From NCBI GenBank assembly GCA_002355455.1, contig AP017375.1:868001-932000 (forward strand): 64,000 nucleotides of DNA, in the 5' to 3' direction. The notes beneath the pieces are model-generated. The model searched no databases, was not told the origin of the DNA, and worked only from the letters and a program-made list of their open reading frames with translations. This DNA is from Stanieria sp. NIES-3757. GTDB taxonomy: Bacteria; Cyanobacteriota; Cyanobacteriia; Cyanobacteriales; Xenococcaceae. Of the stretch, positions 9,239 to 18,148 are shown one piece after another (within the stretch, counting starts at the first letter, position 1; each line of letters starts with the position of its first letter). Made by a program: the position numbers and the translations under genes.

Positions 9239-10726
9239 ATGAAATCACCAAAATCGGCTTTTGAGAAAATCAAACTTTTAATTGTCCAAGATTGTTACTC
9301 CGCAGCAGCAACTGTATCTTTACTAATTGAGGCTGGATTTGAACTCAATTGGCAACAAGTAAGCACTGAAGCTGATTATCTTGCCCATCTAAATGCTAAT
9401 CTCGATTTGATTTTGGTTGATGATTATCAGACTCAATTAACCACTACAGAAGCATTAAAATTATGGATAAAACACAAATTAACCATACCTGTCTTAATCA
9501 TCAATGGGGAAGCCAACATTTCCAAAGCAGTAACAGCAATTAAAGCAGGAGCTAGTAATTATTTAACTACCGCAGAAATGGAGCGATTGCCTCTAGTAGT
9601 CGAGCAAGTCTTACAAGAGCAATTTAATTTTTGTGTTCAATTACGAAGATGTATTCACGAAAGTGAGCAACAATTACAAAAGCTAATTACTGAAAATCCT
9701 GATGGCATTATCGTAGTTGATGAACAAGGAGTTGTTCAATTTGTTAATCCCGCAGCTCTAAAACTTTTACAAAAATCAACTACTCAACTGCTTGGTGAGT
9801 CTCTTGGTTTTCCTGTAGTTAATGGAGACTATTTAGAAGTAGATATTCCTCAAAGTCAAGGACAAATTGTAATTGCTCAAATGCGTGTGAGTCAAATTTT
9901 CTGGCAGGGGATGACTGCTTATCTTGTTTCTCTACGAGATATTACCAAACTCAAACAAGCAGAGGAAGAAAGAGTCAAACTGTTGGAAGAAACTCAAGCA
10001 GCTAATCGAGCCAAAGACGAATTTTTAGCAGTTTTGTCTCATGAACTGCGAACTCCTTTAAATCCCATTGTAGGATGGTCACAGCTTATTAGTGGTGGAA
10101 CTCTCAATCAAACTCAAATTCAGCAAGGGATAGAAATTATTCAGCGCAACGCTATGTTGCAAGCTCAATTAATTGAAGACATTTTAGAGCTTTCTCGCAT
10201 CATTCGTGGCAAGCTGCAATTGGAAGTATCGAAGGTAGATTTGAGCAAAATTGTCGATAATGCACTTGGAAATTTGCATCTGGCAGCCCAAGCTAAATCT
10301 ATTGAAATTATTACTCATTGTGATCGCAATGTTGGTCTAGTTTACGGTGATGCTACTCGTCTACAACAAATAATTTGGAATTTATTATCCAATGCAGTTA
10401 AATTTACTCCCGATCGCGGTAGGGTAGAAGTAACTCTCAAGAAGAGCGATCGCACTGTTCAACTTCAAGTTAAAGATAACGGCAAGGGCATTGAACCAGA
10501 ATTCCTTTCTCACGTGTTTGATTATTTTTGTCAGGCAGAAAATGTTACCAGCCGAGCTTTTGGGGGATTAGGATTAGGACTCGCGATTGTTCGTCACCTA
10601 GTTGAACTCCACGGAGGTAGCGTAACCGCTCACAGTGATGGAATTGGGCAAGGTGCAACTTTTATTATTTCTCTTCCGACAAATAATAGTTTTGATGACT
10701 CAAGTTCAGAGGAAAGTTTGTCTTAA
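9239..10726 (+). CDS. histidine kinase with degenerate receiver and PAS domain, in the kai operon
   Basis: A 495-residue protein that starts 24 bp after kaiC3 with a GAGGG ribosome binding site. Residues about 8-125 have the receiver fold, with LLIVQDC in place of the usual acidic pair and YLTTAEM in place of the conserved Lys. The Asp of LILVDDY is kept, so it is probably a pseudo-receiver or weakly active. A PAS domain follows (about 140-240, ending SLRDITKLKQAEE), then HisKA with His268 in VLSHELRTPLNP, and a HATPase with N box (WNLLSNAVKFTP), G1 (KDNGKGIE) and G2 (GLGLGLAI). Its place in the kai operon suggests an input or output kinase of the KaiABC3 clock, analogous in role to SasA or CikA but with a different architecture. 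That role is inference; the domain calls are firm. Confidence 0.9.
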   Translation: MKSPKSAFEKIKLLIVQDCYSAAATVSLLIEAGFELNWQQVSTEADYLAHLNANLDLILVDDYQTQLTTTEALKLWIKHKLTIPVLIINGEANISKAVTAIKAGASNYLTTAEMERLPLVVEQVLQEQFNFCVQLRRCIHESEQQLQKLITENPDGIIVVDEQGVVQFVNPAALKLLQKSTTQLLGESLGFPVVNGDYLEVDIPQSQGQIVIAQMRVSQIFWQGMTAYLVSLRDITKLKQAEEERVKLLEETQAANRAKDEFLAVLSHELRTPLNPIVGWSQLISGGTLNQTQIQQGIEIIQRNAMLQAQLIEDILELSRIIRGKLQLEVSKVDLSKIVDNALGNLHLAAQAKSIEIITHCDRNVGLVYGDATRLQQIIWNLLSNAVKFTPDRGRVEVTLKKSDRTVQLQVKDNGKGIEPEFLSHVFDYFCQAENVTSRAFGGLGLGLAIVRHLVELHGGSVTAHSDGIGQGATFIISLPTNNSFDDSSSEESLS

Positions 10727-10755
10727 TCTTTGCTCGTGAGAGAGAATCAAAAAAA

Positions 10756-10780
10756 GTAATAGGTAATAGATAATAGGTAA
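10756..10780. repeat. heptamer tandem repeat (GTAATAG type)
   Basis: About three and a half copies of a 7-bp unit (GTAATAG, GTAATAG, ATAATAG, GTAA) lie in the short gap between the convergent kai-operon kinase and the HtrA gene. This fits the short tandem heptamer repeats common between cyanobacterial genes. Confidence 0.5.
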
Positions 10781-10819
10781 AAACTGACTTCTGACTCCTG
10801 AATTCTCATTGATTGAGTA

Positions 10820-12043
10820 TTATCCTGGGAAAGCGGGATTGAGCGGTAAAGATTGAGGAATAACGCTTACTGGCATTTTTTTTCCTTCTCTATCTAGATC
10901 TAATTGCATTTTCTGACCAATTCCGTTGCGGTTTAGTAATTGTTGCAGCATCTCAGGCTTAGTAATAGATTGACCATCAATTCCTACAATGACATCTCCG
11001 ACGTGGAGTCCTGCTGCTGATGCGGGAGAATCAGGTTGGACTGTGACAATGAGAAGTCCACGATCTTGACTGACTTGTTGTTTACGATTGGGGATTTGAT
11101 TTAATCTTTTTTTGATTTCTGGAGTTAAGGCAACCATTTCAATTCCAATATAAGGATGTTCTACTTTTCCATTAGCAATCAATTGTCGAGCAATATTTTG
11201 AGCCGTATTGATCGGAATCGCAAAACCCAGTCCTTGAGTTCCACCAATAATTGCCGTATTTACGCCAATCACTTCTCCTTGGACATTGAGTAAAGGACCT
11301 CCAGAATTACCTGGATTGATTGCTGCATCAGTTTGCAGAAAACCAATTCGTTTATCTGCAATGCCAATATCACGACTGAAACGATGAGTAGCACTGATCA
11401 CACCAACTGTAACGGTTTCTTGTAAACCCAAAGGATTCCCAATTGCGATCGCCCATTGTCCTTGTTCAACGCGATCGCTATCTCCAATTCTTACGGCAGG
11501 TAAATTCTGTGCCTGTACCTTAACTACAGCTATATCGGTAACAGGATCTTTTCCTAACACTTCACCATCTAAAAGACGACCATCTTGAAACGAAACTGTC
11601 ACTTCATCAGCTTGGTTAACTACATGAGCGTTAGTTAAAATTAGACCGTTAGGATCGATGACAAAACCAGAACCCAGTCCGCGTAAAGTTGGTTGAGAAG
11701 GCAAGTTTCCTGGTTGTCTGCCAAACAGAGGCGGTAAAAAGACACCATCTAAAGCACGAGAAACATTAACTTGAACTACAGCAGGTTCAACTGCTTTACT
11801 GACGGTAGTTACAAAATTAGTTGGTTGGGTTGGAGATGGAATTGAATTTTGATCGAGAATAATTTCTGGTGTGACTTCTTTAATTGATTCCAATTGTTTT
11901 GATGATGGTGATTCGGCTCTTGCTGTTGGGGCATTAAGAATAACTAAACCCAGACTAATAGTTATAGTTAATAAATAAATAGTTAAATAACGATGCCAGT
12001 CATTGAGATAGGCGATCAAGTTTTTTGGCGCAATTCTCATCAA
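10820..12043 (-). CDS. HtrA/Deg-family serine protease
   Basis: A 407-residue periplasmic or lumenal protease. The N-terminus has a hydrophobic export segment (YLLTITISLGLVILNAPTA) followed by an ARAES-type cleavage site. The trypsin-like domain carries the full triad: His in LTNAHVV, Asp in DPVTDIAVVKV and Ser in NPGNSGGPLL. One PDZ domain follows (about 300-395, LIVTVQPDSPASAAGLHVGDVIVGIDG split over two motifs). Cyanobacteria usually carry three paralogues, HtrA, HhoA and HhoB, which degrade or refold damaged envelope and thylakoid proteins. With a single PDZ all three remain possible, so no specific gene symbol is given. It is convergent with the kai operon and preceded by an AT-rich promoter region. 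Confidence 0.92.
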   Translation of the reverse strand: MMRIAPKNLIAYLNDWHRYLTIYLLTITISLGLVILNAPTARAESPSSKQLESIKEVTPEIILDQNSIPSPTQPTNFVTTVSKAVEPAVVQVNVSRALDGVFLPPLFGRQPGNLPSQPTLRGLGSGFVIDPNGLILTNAHVVNQADEVTVSFQDGRLLDGEVLGKDPVTDIAVVKVQAQNLPAVRIGDSDRVEQGQWAIAIGNPLGLQETVTVGVISATHRFSRDIGIADKRIGFLQTDAAINPGNSGGPLLNVQGEVIGVNTAIIGGTQGLGFAIPINTAQNIARQLIANGKVEHPYIGIEMVALTPEIKKRLNQIPNRKQQVSQDRGLLIVTVQPDSPASAAGLHVGDVIVGIDGQSITKPEMLQQLLNRNGIGQKMQLDLDREGKKMPVSVIPQSLPLNPAFPG

Positions 12044-12474
12044 CTAAATTTTTCCTCTCAAGTTTGTAGTTTTTTATCTGCACTCACACTATCCAGCCTG
12101 ACAAAGATTTTTATTTAATTAATCTTGCTAGAGTTAGAAATTTTTGACCTGAATTTAAAAAAAATATAAAGTTTTTGTTTGTAAAGAAATATCAATATTA
12201 TTGAGCGGACTAATAATAACCTTGCGAAACATATATTTTATTCGTTTTGATTGGCTAATATTTAGCACTTAATTTAAGATTAAAACTTAAGTTTTTTAAG
12301 TAAATCATCAGTTCTTAAAACAATTATTAAAAATTTTTAGTATTTATTGATACAAATTAATCTATAAAATTCAACAATTTAATTGTTAATTTAATTCTAA
12401 CTTTTGGCAGAGATTCTTCAATTAAAAATTAAATAAGATCACTATTAAATATTAAATCTGAGGAATAATGAATA
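12044..12474. other. AT-rich intergenic region
   Basis: A 431-bp divergent gap between htrA (minus) and a small unknown gene (plus). It is strongly AT-rich and I see no coding potential, repeat or stable hairpin. Both promoters must lie here. The right end carries an AGGA ribosome binding site at 12461-12464 for the next gene. Confidence 0.4.
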
Positions 12475-12741
12475 ATGAAAGGACAAATGTGTTGGCTTCC
12501 CGCTCAAAACAATAATACTAAAATAATGCTTCATTTACGTGAATATCCTTATCAACCTTGGCGACCTTATACATCATATTCTCAATATTCAGCACCAGAC
12601 TATCCAGTTCCTGGTGGTTCAAAAGGATGGGCAACTTATCAAAAATTGCGAGAAGCAGGTTGGACTTTAGTTAGTACCAACTGTGCTTATTCTAATTCTG
12701 AATGTACCACAGCAGCTTCAAATAAAAGCCAAGTTATCTAA
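12475..12741 (+). CDS. small protein of unknown function
   Basis: An 88-residue protein with AGGA ten bases before the ATG. It is rich in Tyr, Pro and Trp (YPYQPWRPYTSYSQYSAPDY), followed by a short segment WATYQKLREAGWTLVSTNCA. The second half looks like a compact helix-strand unit of the kind that ends many small cyanobacterial proteins. There is no signal peptide or membrane segment. I do not recognise the family. Good ribosome binding site and ordinary codon use support it as a real gene. Confidence 0.55.
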   Translation: MKGQMCWLPAQNNNTKIMLHLREYPYQPWRPYTSYSQYSAPDYPVPGGSKGWATYQKLREAGWTLVSTNCAYSNSECTTAASNKSQVI

Positions 12742-13046
12742 TAATTAACAATCTCGATCTATGGTGGCAAAGTAATTTAAATTGTTAGCCTATAAATCAA
12801 GATCGGTTGAGATTGAGCTTAGACTAAAAATTAACTGTATCTTAATTAAATTTAATCAATAAAGACCCAAAAAAGGAGTCAAAGTTTTATTGTAATTCGA
12901 GAAAAAAATACCTTGGAGAAATTTGTAACGTCTCACCAAAAAAATTATCCTAAACTTGCTGTTGTAATCACCCATTATTTATTTACTAAAACACGATTCA
13001 ACTAGGTAAAACTTTATTTTTTCTAGTAATTATTATTAAAATTAGG
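12742..13046. other. intergenic region, nothing recognised
   Basis: A 305-bp gap between two small co-oriented genes. No open frame of useful length, repeat or terminator-like hairpin with a T-run was found. It probably carries the promoter of the next small gene. Confidence 0.35.
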
Positions 13047-13283
13047 ATGAGAGTTATGCTAATTAATTGTCTTAATCAACCAAAATTTGACCAAGATCAA
13101 ACCGTTTGTTTTCTCGGTGGGACGGGAACAATTAAAAGTCGCCATCAAGAAGCTAATATGTGGACTTATACTGTTGAGATGAGTATGGGTTTAGAACCAG
13201 ATTTTGGTCGAATCGGTGCTGAAACTAGGATTGTTTTAGATGAAATAGATATTCATGAAATATTGACCAACAAGTATTATTAA
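13047..13283 (+). CDS. small conserved-looking protein of unknown function
   Basis: A 78-residue soluble protein with a beta-rich pattern: FLGGTGTIKSRHQEANMWTY and VEMSMGLEPDFGRIG, ending EIDIHEIL. The style resembles short cyanobacterial SH3-like or barrel proteins that begin with a Gly-rich turn, but I cannot name the family. Its start is supported by AGGATG-rich sequence just upstream. A MITE-like element follows immediately. Confidence 0.55.
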   Translation: MRVMLINCLNQPKFDQDQTVCFLGGTGTIKSRHQEANMWTYTVEMSMGLEPDFGRIGAETRIVLDEIDIHEILTNKYY

Positions 13284-13298
13284 AATACATCAACCAAG

Positions 13299-13428
13299 AG
13301 CGTTGCTGATTTAAACTATGAAACCGAAAGTAAGATAGGATCTTGTCTTAAGTTTTTAACTTTGCGCGAACTTAGACAACAGACCGATACACTACGGTAT
13401 TTTTCATATCTTGATTCAGCAACGTCTA
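13299..13428. mobile_element. MITE-like element with inverted ends
   Basis: The left end (from 13302, CGTTGCTGATTTAAACTATG) and the reverse complement of the right end (from 13426, CGTTGCTGAATCAAGATATG) match at roughly 19 of 23 positions, bounding about 125 bp with no coding capacity. Short non-coding DNA with such ends is what a miniature inverted-repeat element looks like, here parked between convergent genes. No target duplication could be defined, and the parent IS is not in this window. Confidence 0.55.
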
Positions 13429-13453
13429 CAATTAATAAAAATTGAACCTCAAA

Positions 13454-15895
13454 TTAAGACCGCTTTAGTAACAGTGCTTGACTAATACCTAATTGAAAGC
13501 AACTTAAATCAGATAAATCTTTTTCTCGATCTAATCCTGGTGAGGTTAAAGCTATTTCCCACTCTTTTAAGTCTAGTTGTAACCAATCTGCTAGAGTAAC
13601 AGTTGTTGCTTCTCCTTCCATATTAGCAACAAAGGCAATAGCTTCAGTCGGATGATTTGGATTAGTCCGAACTCCATAAAAAATAGTATTTTCTTCAGAA
13701 CTAATTTTATTAAAACGGTCTTGAGAAGTCAGATTTTCTCGTAACCAAAGATGTTGCTGTCGAAAACGGCGGAGTGCTAGATTAAACTTCGTTTGTTCGC
13801 GATTGAGGTGGGTTTCGTAATGGGAAACATTGCAGACATGATAGCAATCTTCCATAAACATGAGAGCAAAGGTTTTTAACCGCTCTACATCTAATTTTTT
13901 GAGAAATCTAACCATATTTGCCCGACGCAGTTCAGTTAAAGGAGCAATATCAGTAAGGCAATGACTATCTGCACAAGTTTTAATCCCTTCAACTACATCA
14001 TCCAAATTGTAATCGTATTGAATCATCAGCAAATTCAAGGCTTTACCAAATTCTTGTAGTTGCTTGAGTTGTTTAAATCCTAGCGATTTGAGTTTAGTAA
14101 AAAACTGAGGTTGCTGATAAATTTGGGGTGTAATACTCCAGTTTAAAAAACCAATTTCTTCTGAAACTACTTTAACCCCATATCGCTCATCAGTATTACG
14201 AAAAAACATCCAGGGGGCGTGCATGGTAGCATTGATAAAATCCATCGGTAATCCTGGACTAAAACCATAAACCCAGAGAGTTACCGCAGGATTATCGTAG
14301 GCATTTTGTAATACTTCTGATAAAGTTTTGCCCAAATTCCAATTAATAGCTTGTTCTAAATCTACTTGATTGCCTCGACGCACAGTATCATGATTAGCAC
14401 AACCAGTAATCCAGCGATCGCCTATTTGCATTACTTCACAAACTCGACTCCATTTTCGTTCCCAAAATCCTTTTAAAGCAGGGGTATTATGAGCAAAAAT
14501 CAGGGGTCCCCATTGATAAGATTCGGGTTTGAGTTCGATTAATTCTCGATAACGGGAGGTTTCTTCCCAACCTTCTTCGGGCCAAGGACGACCATCTTCA
14601 AAGATAGTAAATAATAATCGTTGATTGCCATTGATTTCCTGGACAACATCGCTCATTGCCAGTAGATAACCATCATCCTGTTCTACTCTGCCCGAAAGAG
14701 GATTAAAAAAGCGAAAATCTTGTCCACCATCAATCCTAATTCCATCAGCCCCAGTATTTATTTTGCGTCGCTGCATTTCCAGTAAAATGGCTCTTACGAT
14801 GGGTAACTGGTGGTTTAAATCTTGACCATACATATTCGGCCCTTTAAGAAACTGACGAGAAATCAGTAACTCCGATTGATTATCCGCATGACCATAAACT
14901 AGATCGTAAATAACTTGAATTGCCCCTGTAGGAAAATTATGAACTGTAGCCAAAAAATCTACTAATTCATCGGGACGCAAACTACCCAATAAAGTCGAAT
15001 TAGTTGCACTAGAACCCAGAATAGGAACATCATAACCCCAGTCTTGCGTGTGGGGTTTACTCAATTCAATTTGAACTAAATCTTCTTCCTCTTCTTCACA
15101 AACAAAAGAGAAAAATTCACTTTCAGGACTATACTCATCACGAAATTCAATAGTCGGTTCAATCGGTAAAAATTGAATGGCATCGTAACCAACATAATTT
15201 TCTTCTGCTGGAGTCAGAGGTTGATTATTAGTGATTTTTTCAGCAATACGCTGATAAATTCGAGTTAATCCCTCAAAAGTACCTTCAGGTGAAGCCGTAC
15301 CAAGATGAATTTGTAAAATATTACTCGGCTCGCCAACCCGAGGCACATTTCCATCTCCTTGAATGCCCGTTCGTTCAAAATACTCCAAATCTAAGCGATG
15401 AGCTTGTAAACTATGGAGATCGTAGAGTTCGGCAGGGGCAAAAATTCCGTAGGGTAAAGAATAGGGAACAATATCTCTAATCGTTTGTAAGCGATCGTTA
15501 CGGTCAATGTAGCGCAACCAATAAAAAGAACCAGCTTGTTCTCGATTACCTGCCCGCATTCCCGAGACTACGCCCCAAAGAAATTCTCCTTGTTGGTGCA
15601 GATTAACGCGATCGCGTCTAAACGCAATTCTTTGTTCTTTAGCACGCCAATCAATCTGTTCTAAGGGAGTTAAAACTTCTAGATATACTTCTACTACTTC
15701 TCCCGTTAAAGAAGGAGTCCAAAAACCAATTTCTGTTAAACCATTGCCTAAATAATGCGCTCCTAATTTTTTAACGAGTGCTTGTGCTTTTTCTAAATAT
15801 GTAGCAGATGAGGCTGCAATTTCTGCTGCCCAATCTAGCAGTTGTTGGGTCTTTTCTTCAACTAGACTGATTGATTTTTCGCTGTTGCTGATCAC
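13454..15895 (-). CDS. gghA: glucosylglycerol hydrolase
   Basis: An 813-residue cytoplasmic protein. It resembles the cyanobacterial glucosylglycerol hydrolase family (GghA, Slr1670-like), which degrades the osmolyte glucosylglycerol to glucose and glycerol when salt falls. A GH13-like acidic motif appears as GADGIRIDGGQDFRF, where the Asp is the likely nucleophile, along with GYDAIQFLPIEPTIE and the late ITGCANHDTVRRG (paired His/Asp of alpha-amylase-like folds). No signal peptide is present. It is transcribed away from ggpS, sharing a 559-bp divergent regulatory region, which puts synthesis and breakdown of the same solute side by side. The function is assigned from family resemblance plus this context. 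Confidence 0.85.
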   Translation of the reverse strand: MISNSEKSISLVEEKTQQLLDWAAEIAASSATYLEKAQALVKKLGAHYLGNGLTEIGFWTPSLTGEVVEVYLEVLTPLEQIDWRAKEQRIAFRRDRVNLHQQGEFLWGVVSGMRAGNREQAGSFYWLRYIDRNDRLQTIRDIVPYSLPYGIFAPAELYDLHSLQAHRLDLEYFERTGIQGDGNVPRVGEPSNILQIHLGTASPEGTFEGLTRIYQRIAEKITNNQPLTPAEENYVGYDAIQFLPIEPTIEFRDEYSPESEFFSFVCEEEEEDLVQIELSKPHTQDWGYDVPILGSSATNSTLLGSLRPDELVDFLATVHNFPTGAIQVIYDLVYGHADNQSELLISRQFLKGPNMYGQDLNHQLPIVRAILLEMQRRKINTGADGIRIDGGQDFRFFNPLSGRVEQDDGYLLAMSDVVQEINGNQRLLFTIFEDGRPWPEEGWEETSRYRELIELKPESYQWGPLIFAHNTPALKGFWERKWSRVCEVMQIGDRWITGCANHDTVRRGNQVDLEQAINWNLGKTLSEVLQNAYDNPAVTLWVYGFSPGLPMDFINATMHAPWMFFRNTDERYGVKVVSEEIGFLNWSITPQIYQQPQFFTKLKSLGFKQLKQLQEFGKALNLLMIQYDYNLDDVVEGIKTCADSHCLTDIAPLTELRRANMVRFLKKLDVERLKTFALMFMEDCYHVCNVSHYETHLNREQTKFNLALRRFRQQHLWLRENLTSQDRFNKISSEENTIFYGVRTNPNHPTEAIAFVANMEGEATTVTLADWLQLDLKEWEIALTSPGLDREKDLSDLSCFQLGISQALLLKRS

Positions 15896-16454
15896 AGATA
15901 CTAAATCTTAATTACTTGTGTTTGATTGATTATCAGTTTTACATATTTGTCAAGATCGTGTTAATATACCCAAAGTTTTATGTGGAGTGTATTAAGCAAA
16001 TTTTTTTTACGCATAAAACATTTTGCAAGTTCTTAGAGCGTACATATTTATTGTTTTTACTCAAGGTTAGTTAACTCATTGAGCAGGTTAAAACTTGGGG
16101 AAAATAAGCTTACTATTGCTGATTTCAAAGGGATCGACTTTGTTTTTTAAAAATTGCCAATTTCCTTTAATTAAAGATCGACTAAGCGAAAAATTATGGT
16201 TTGCTTATCATCAATTTAATCTGAAGCAAATTCCTATAGCCATCAAAATTGATTAGCGAAATTCTGCCGTGTCTTTCTTGAATCAAAATGGAGTTTAACT
16301 AAACTATTGCTCTGAATCAATCAAAGCAATTATGTTGCTAATCAAGCAATCTCAAGTATAGTCAAATCTAATCAAAAAAAGATGAGCTATACCCAAACAC
16401 CATCGTTGGTTTAATTACTCAAATCAATCCTTACACATATCTGACTAATTAATT
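15896..16454. promoter_or_regulatory. divergent gghA/ggpS control region
   Basis: This 559-bp stretch separates the starts of gghA (minus) and ggpS (plus). It should hold the salt-responsive promoters. I looked for a small GgpR-like open frame upstream of ggpS, known from Synechocystis, and found none: ATG-initiated frames on either strand are at most about 17 codons. Imperfect repeats of GATCGACT occur near 16131 and 16181. No box could be assigned with certainty. Confidence 0.45.
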
Positions 16455-17963
16455 ATGAAATCTTCACTAGTTATCCTCTATCACCGCGAACCCTACGATG
16501 AAGTTGTGAAAGATGGAAAAGTACAATACCTACCCAAAAAAAGCCCCAATGGGATTTTACCTACCCTGAAAAGTTTTTTTGCTGATGTCAATCAAGGAAC
16601 TTGGGTAGCGTGGAAACAAGTGAGTGCTAAACAAAAAGCAGATTTTCAATCCTTAGTCAACATCGAAGGAGAAGGGAACTATAACGTCAGACGCATTCCC
16701 CTAAGCGCAGATCAAGTTAAACATTTTTATCACATCACCTCTAAAGAAGCTTTTTGGCCGATTCTGCACTCTTTTCCCTATCATTTTGCCTACGAATCTT
16801 CTGATTGGGCAAATTTTCACACGATTAACCGTCTATTTGCCGAAGCTGCCTGTGAAGAAGCTGCCGATGACGCTTTAATCTGGATTCATGATTACAATCT
16901 TTGGTTAGTTCCCTACTATATTCGCCAAATCAAACCAAACGCAAGAATTGCCTTTTTCCATCACACACCCTTCCCTTCAGTAGATATTTTCAATATTCTG
17001 CCTTGGCGCGAAGAAATTGTTGAAAGTCTACTTTGTTGCGATGTGGTTGGCTTCCATATTCCTCGTTATTCAGAAAACTTTGTCAATGTCGCCCGCAGTC
17101 TCAAACCAGTAGAAATTGTGCAAAAAGAAGCGGTATCTGGACATTTGACCCCAGTTGGTACAGCTTTAGCTGAACCAGAAGTAGTTACCCAACTACGCTA
17201 CAAAGAACAACTAGTTAAGATTGATGCTTTTCCTGTCGGGACTAACCCTCAGCATATTCTATCCGTTTTAAAACAACCAGAAGCTGAAAAACGGCTTACC
17301 GAAATCAAAGCGGAATTACAAGGACGCAAGTTAATTATTGCAGCAGGAAGAGTAGACTATGTTAAAGGTAACAAAGAAAAACTAGAAGCCTTTGGTCGTC
17401 TTTTAGATCGTCGTCCCGACTTACACGGCAAAATTCATTTAGTGATGACTTGCGTACAAGCTGCTGACGGAATGCGAGTGTATAAAAATGCTCAATCTCA
17501 GATCGAACAGCTAGTAGGTAAAATTAATGGACGCTATGCCAAACTCAACTGGACACCAATTCTGCTCTTTACTCAACCAATACCTTTAACAGAGCTATTG
17601 TGCTATTACAAAGCAGCCGATATTTGTTGGACTACGCCTCTACGAGATGGATTAAACTTAGTAGCTAAAGAATATATTGTGGCTCAAGAAGGCAATGGTG
17701 GGGCTTTGATCTTATCAGAGTTCGTTGGTGCAGCCGTAGAATTACCTGAAGCTATTTTAACTAATCCTTATTCTCTTGATCGCATGGATGAAGCCTTAGA
17801 CCGAGCTTTAGCTATGTCGCCAGAGGAAAAACAAGCACGGATGCAGAAGATGTATCAAACTGTAACTCAGTACGATGTGAAATATTGGGCAGATCGTTTG
17901 TTAGACCAATTCAAGCATCTCAAACACGAAACCGTTGCCGAGAAAGAACCAATCTTGGTTTAA
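16455..17963 (+). CDS. ggpS: glucosylglycerol-phosphate synthase
   Basis: A 502-residue GT20-family enzyme, close to the usual GgpS length of about 500. It joins ADP-glucose and glycerol 3-phosphate to give glucosylglycerol phosphate, the first step of the main salt-stress osmolyte of moderately halotolerant cyanobacteria. Family signatures include KSFFADVNQGTWVAWK, DALIWIHDYNLWLVP, FFHHTPFPSVDIFNILPWR, GRVDYVKGNKEKLEAF and TPLRDGLNLVAKEY. It differs from trehalose-phosphate synthase in these substrate-pocket segments. A strong terminator lies about 40 bp after the stop. glpD follows, and gghA is divergent upstream. The phosphatase GgpP is not in the window. Confidence 0.94.
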   Translation: MKSSLVILYHREPYDEVVKDGKVQYLPKKSPNGILPTLKSFFADVNQGTWVAWKQVSAKQKADFQSLVNIEGEGNYNVRRIPLSADQVKHFYHITSKEAFWPILHSFPYHFAYESSDWANFHTINRLFAEAACEEAADDALIWIHDYNLWLVPYYIRQIKPNARIAFFHHTPFPSVDIFNILPWREEIVESLLCCDVVGFHIPRYSENFVNVARSLKPVEIVQKEAVSGHLTPVGTALAEPEVVTQLRYKEQLVKIDAFPVGTNPQHILSVLKQPEAEKRLTEIKAELQGRKLIIAAGRVDYVKGNKEKLEAFGRLLDRRPDLHGKIHLVMTCVQAADGMRVYKNAQSQIEQLVGKINGRYAKLNWTPILLFTQPIPLTELLCYYKAADICWTTPLRDGLNLVAKEYIVAQEGNGGALILSEFVGAAVELPEAILTNPYSLDRMDEALDRALAMSPEEKQARMQKMYQTVTQYDVKYWADRLLDQFKHLKHETVAEKEPILV

Positions 17964-17999
17964 TTTATTAAGATAATTGTATAACTGATAACTGATTAG

Positions 18000-18035
18000 G
18001 TGCGTTAGAAAGAAATTGATAACGCGCTTTTTTTT
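18000..18035 (+). terminator. rho-independent terminator after ggpS
   Basis: An 8-bp stem pairs GTGCGTTA (18000-18007) with TAACGCGC (18020-18027, including one T-G pair), with a 12-base loop followed by eight T residues (18028-18035). It lies 37 bp after the ggpS stop and would separate ggpS from glpD transcription. Confidence 0.8.
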
Positions 18036-18148
18036 AAGGATTTTTCTGAATCAAGATAGATGACGGAAGCAAAAGCTTTTGCAAAGATAAGGAAATCAGC
18101 AGCAACAGATTTCAAAAATTTATAAATGATTCATCATAACTAACAATT

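Noticed and set aside
15896-16454. GgpR-like regulator upstream of ggpS
   Set aside because: No frame longer than about 17 codons with ATG start on either strand.
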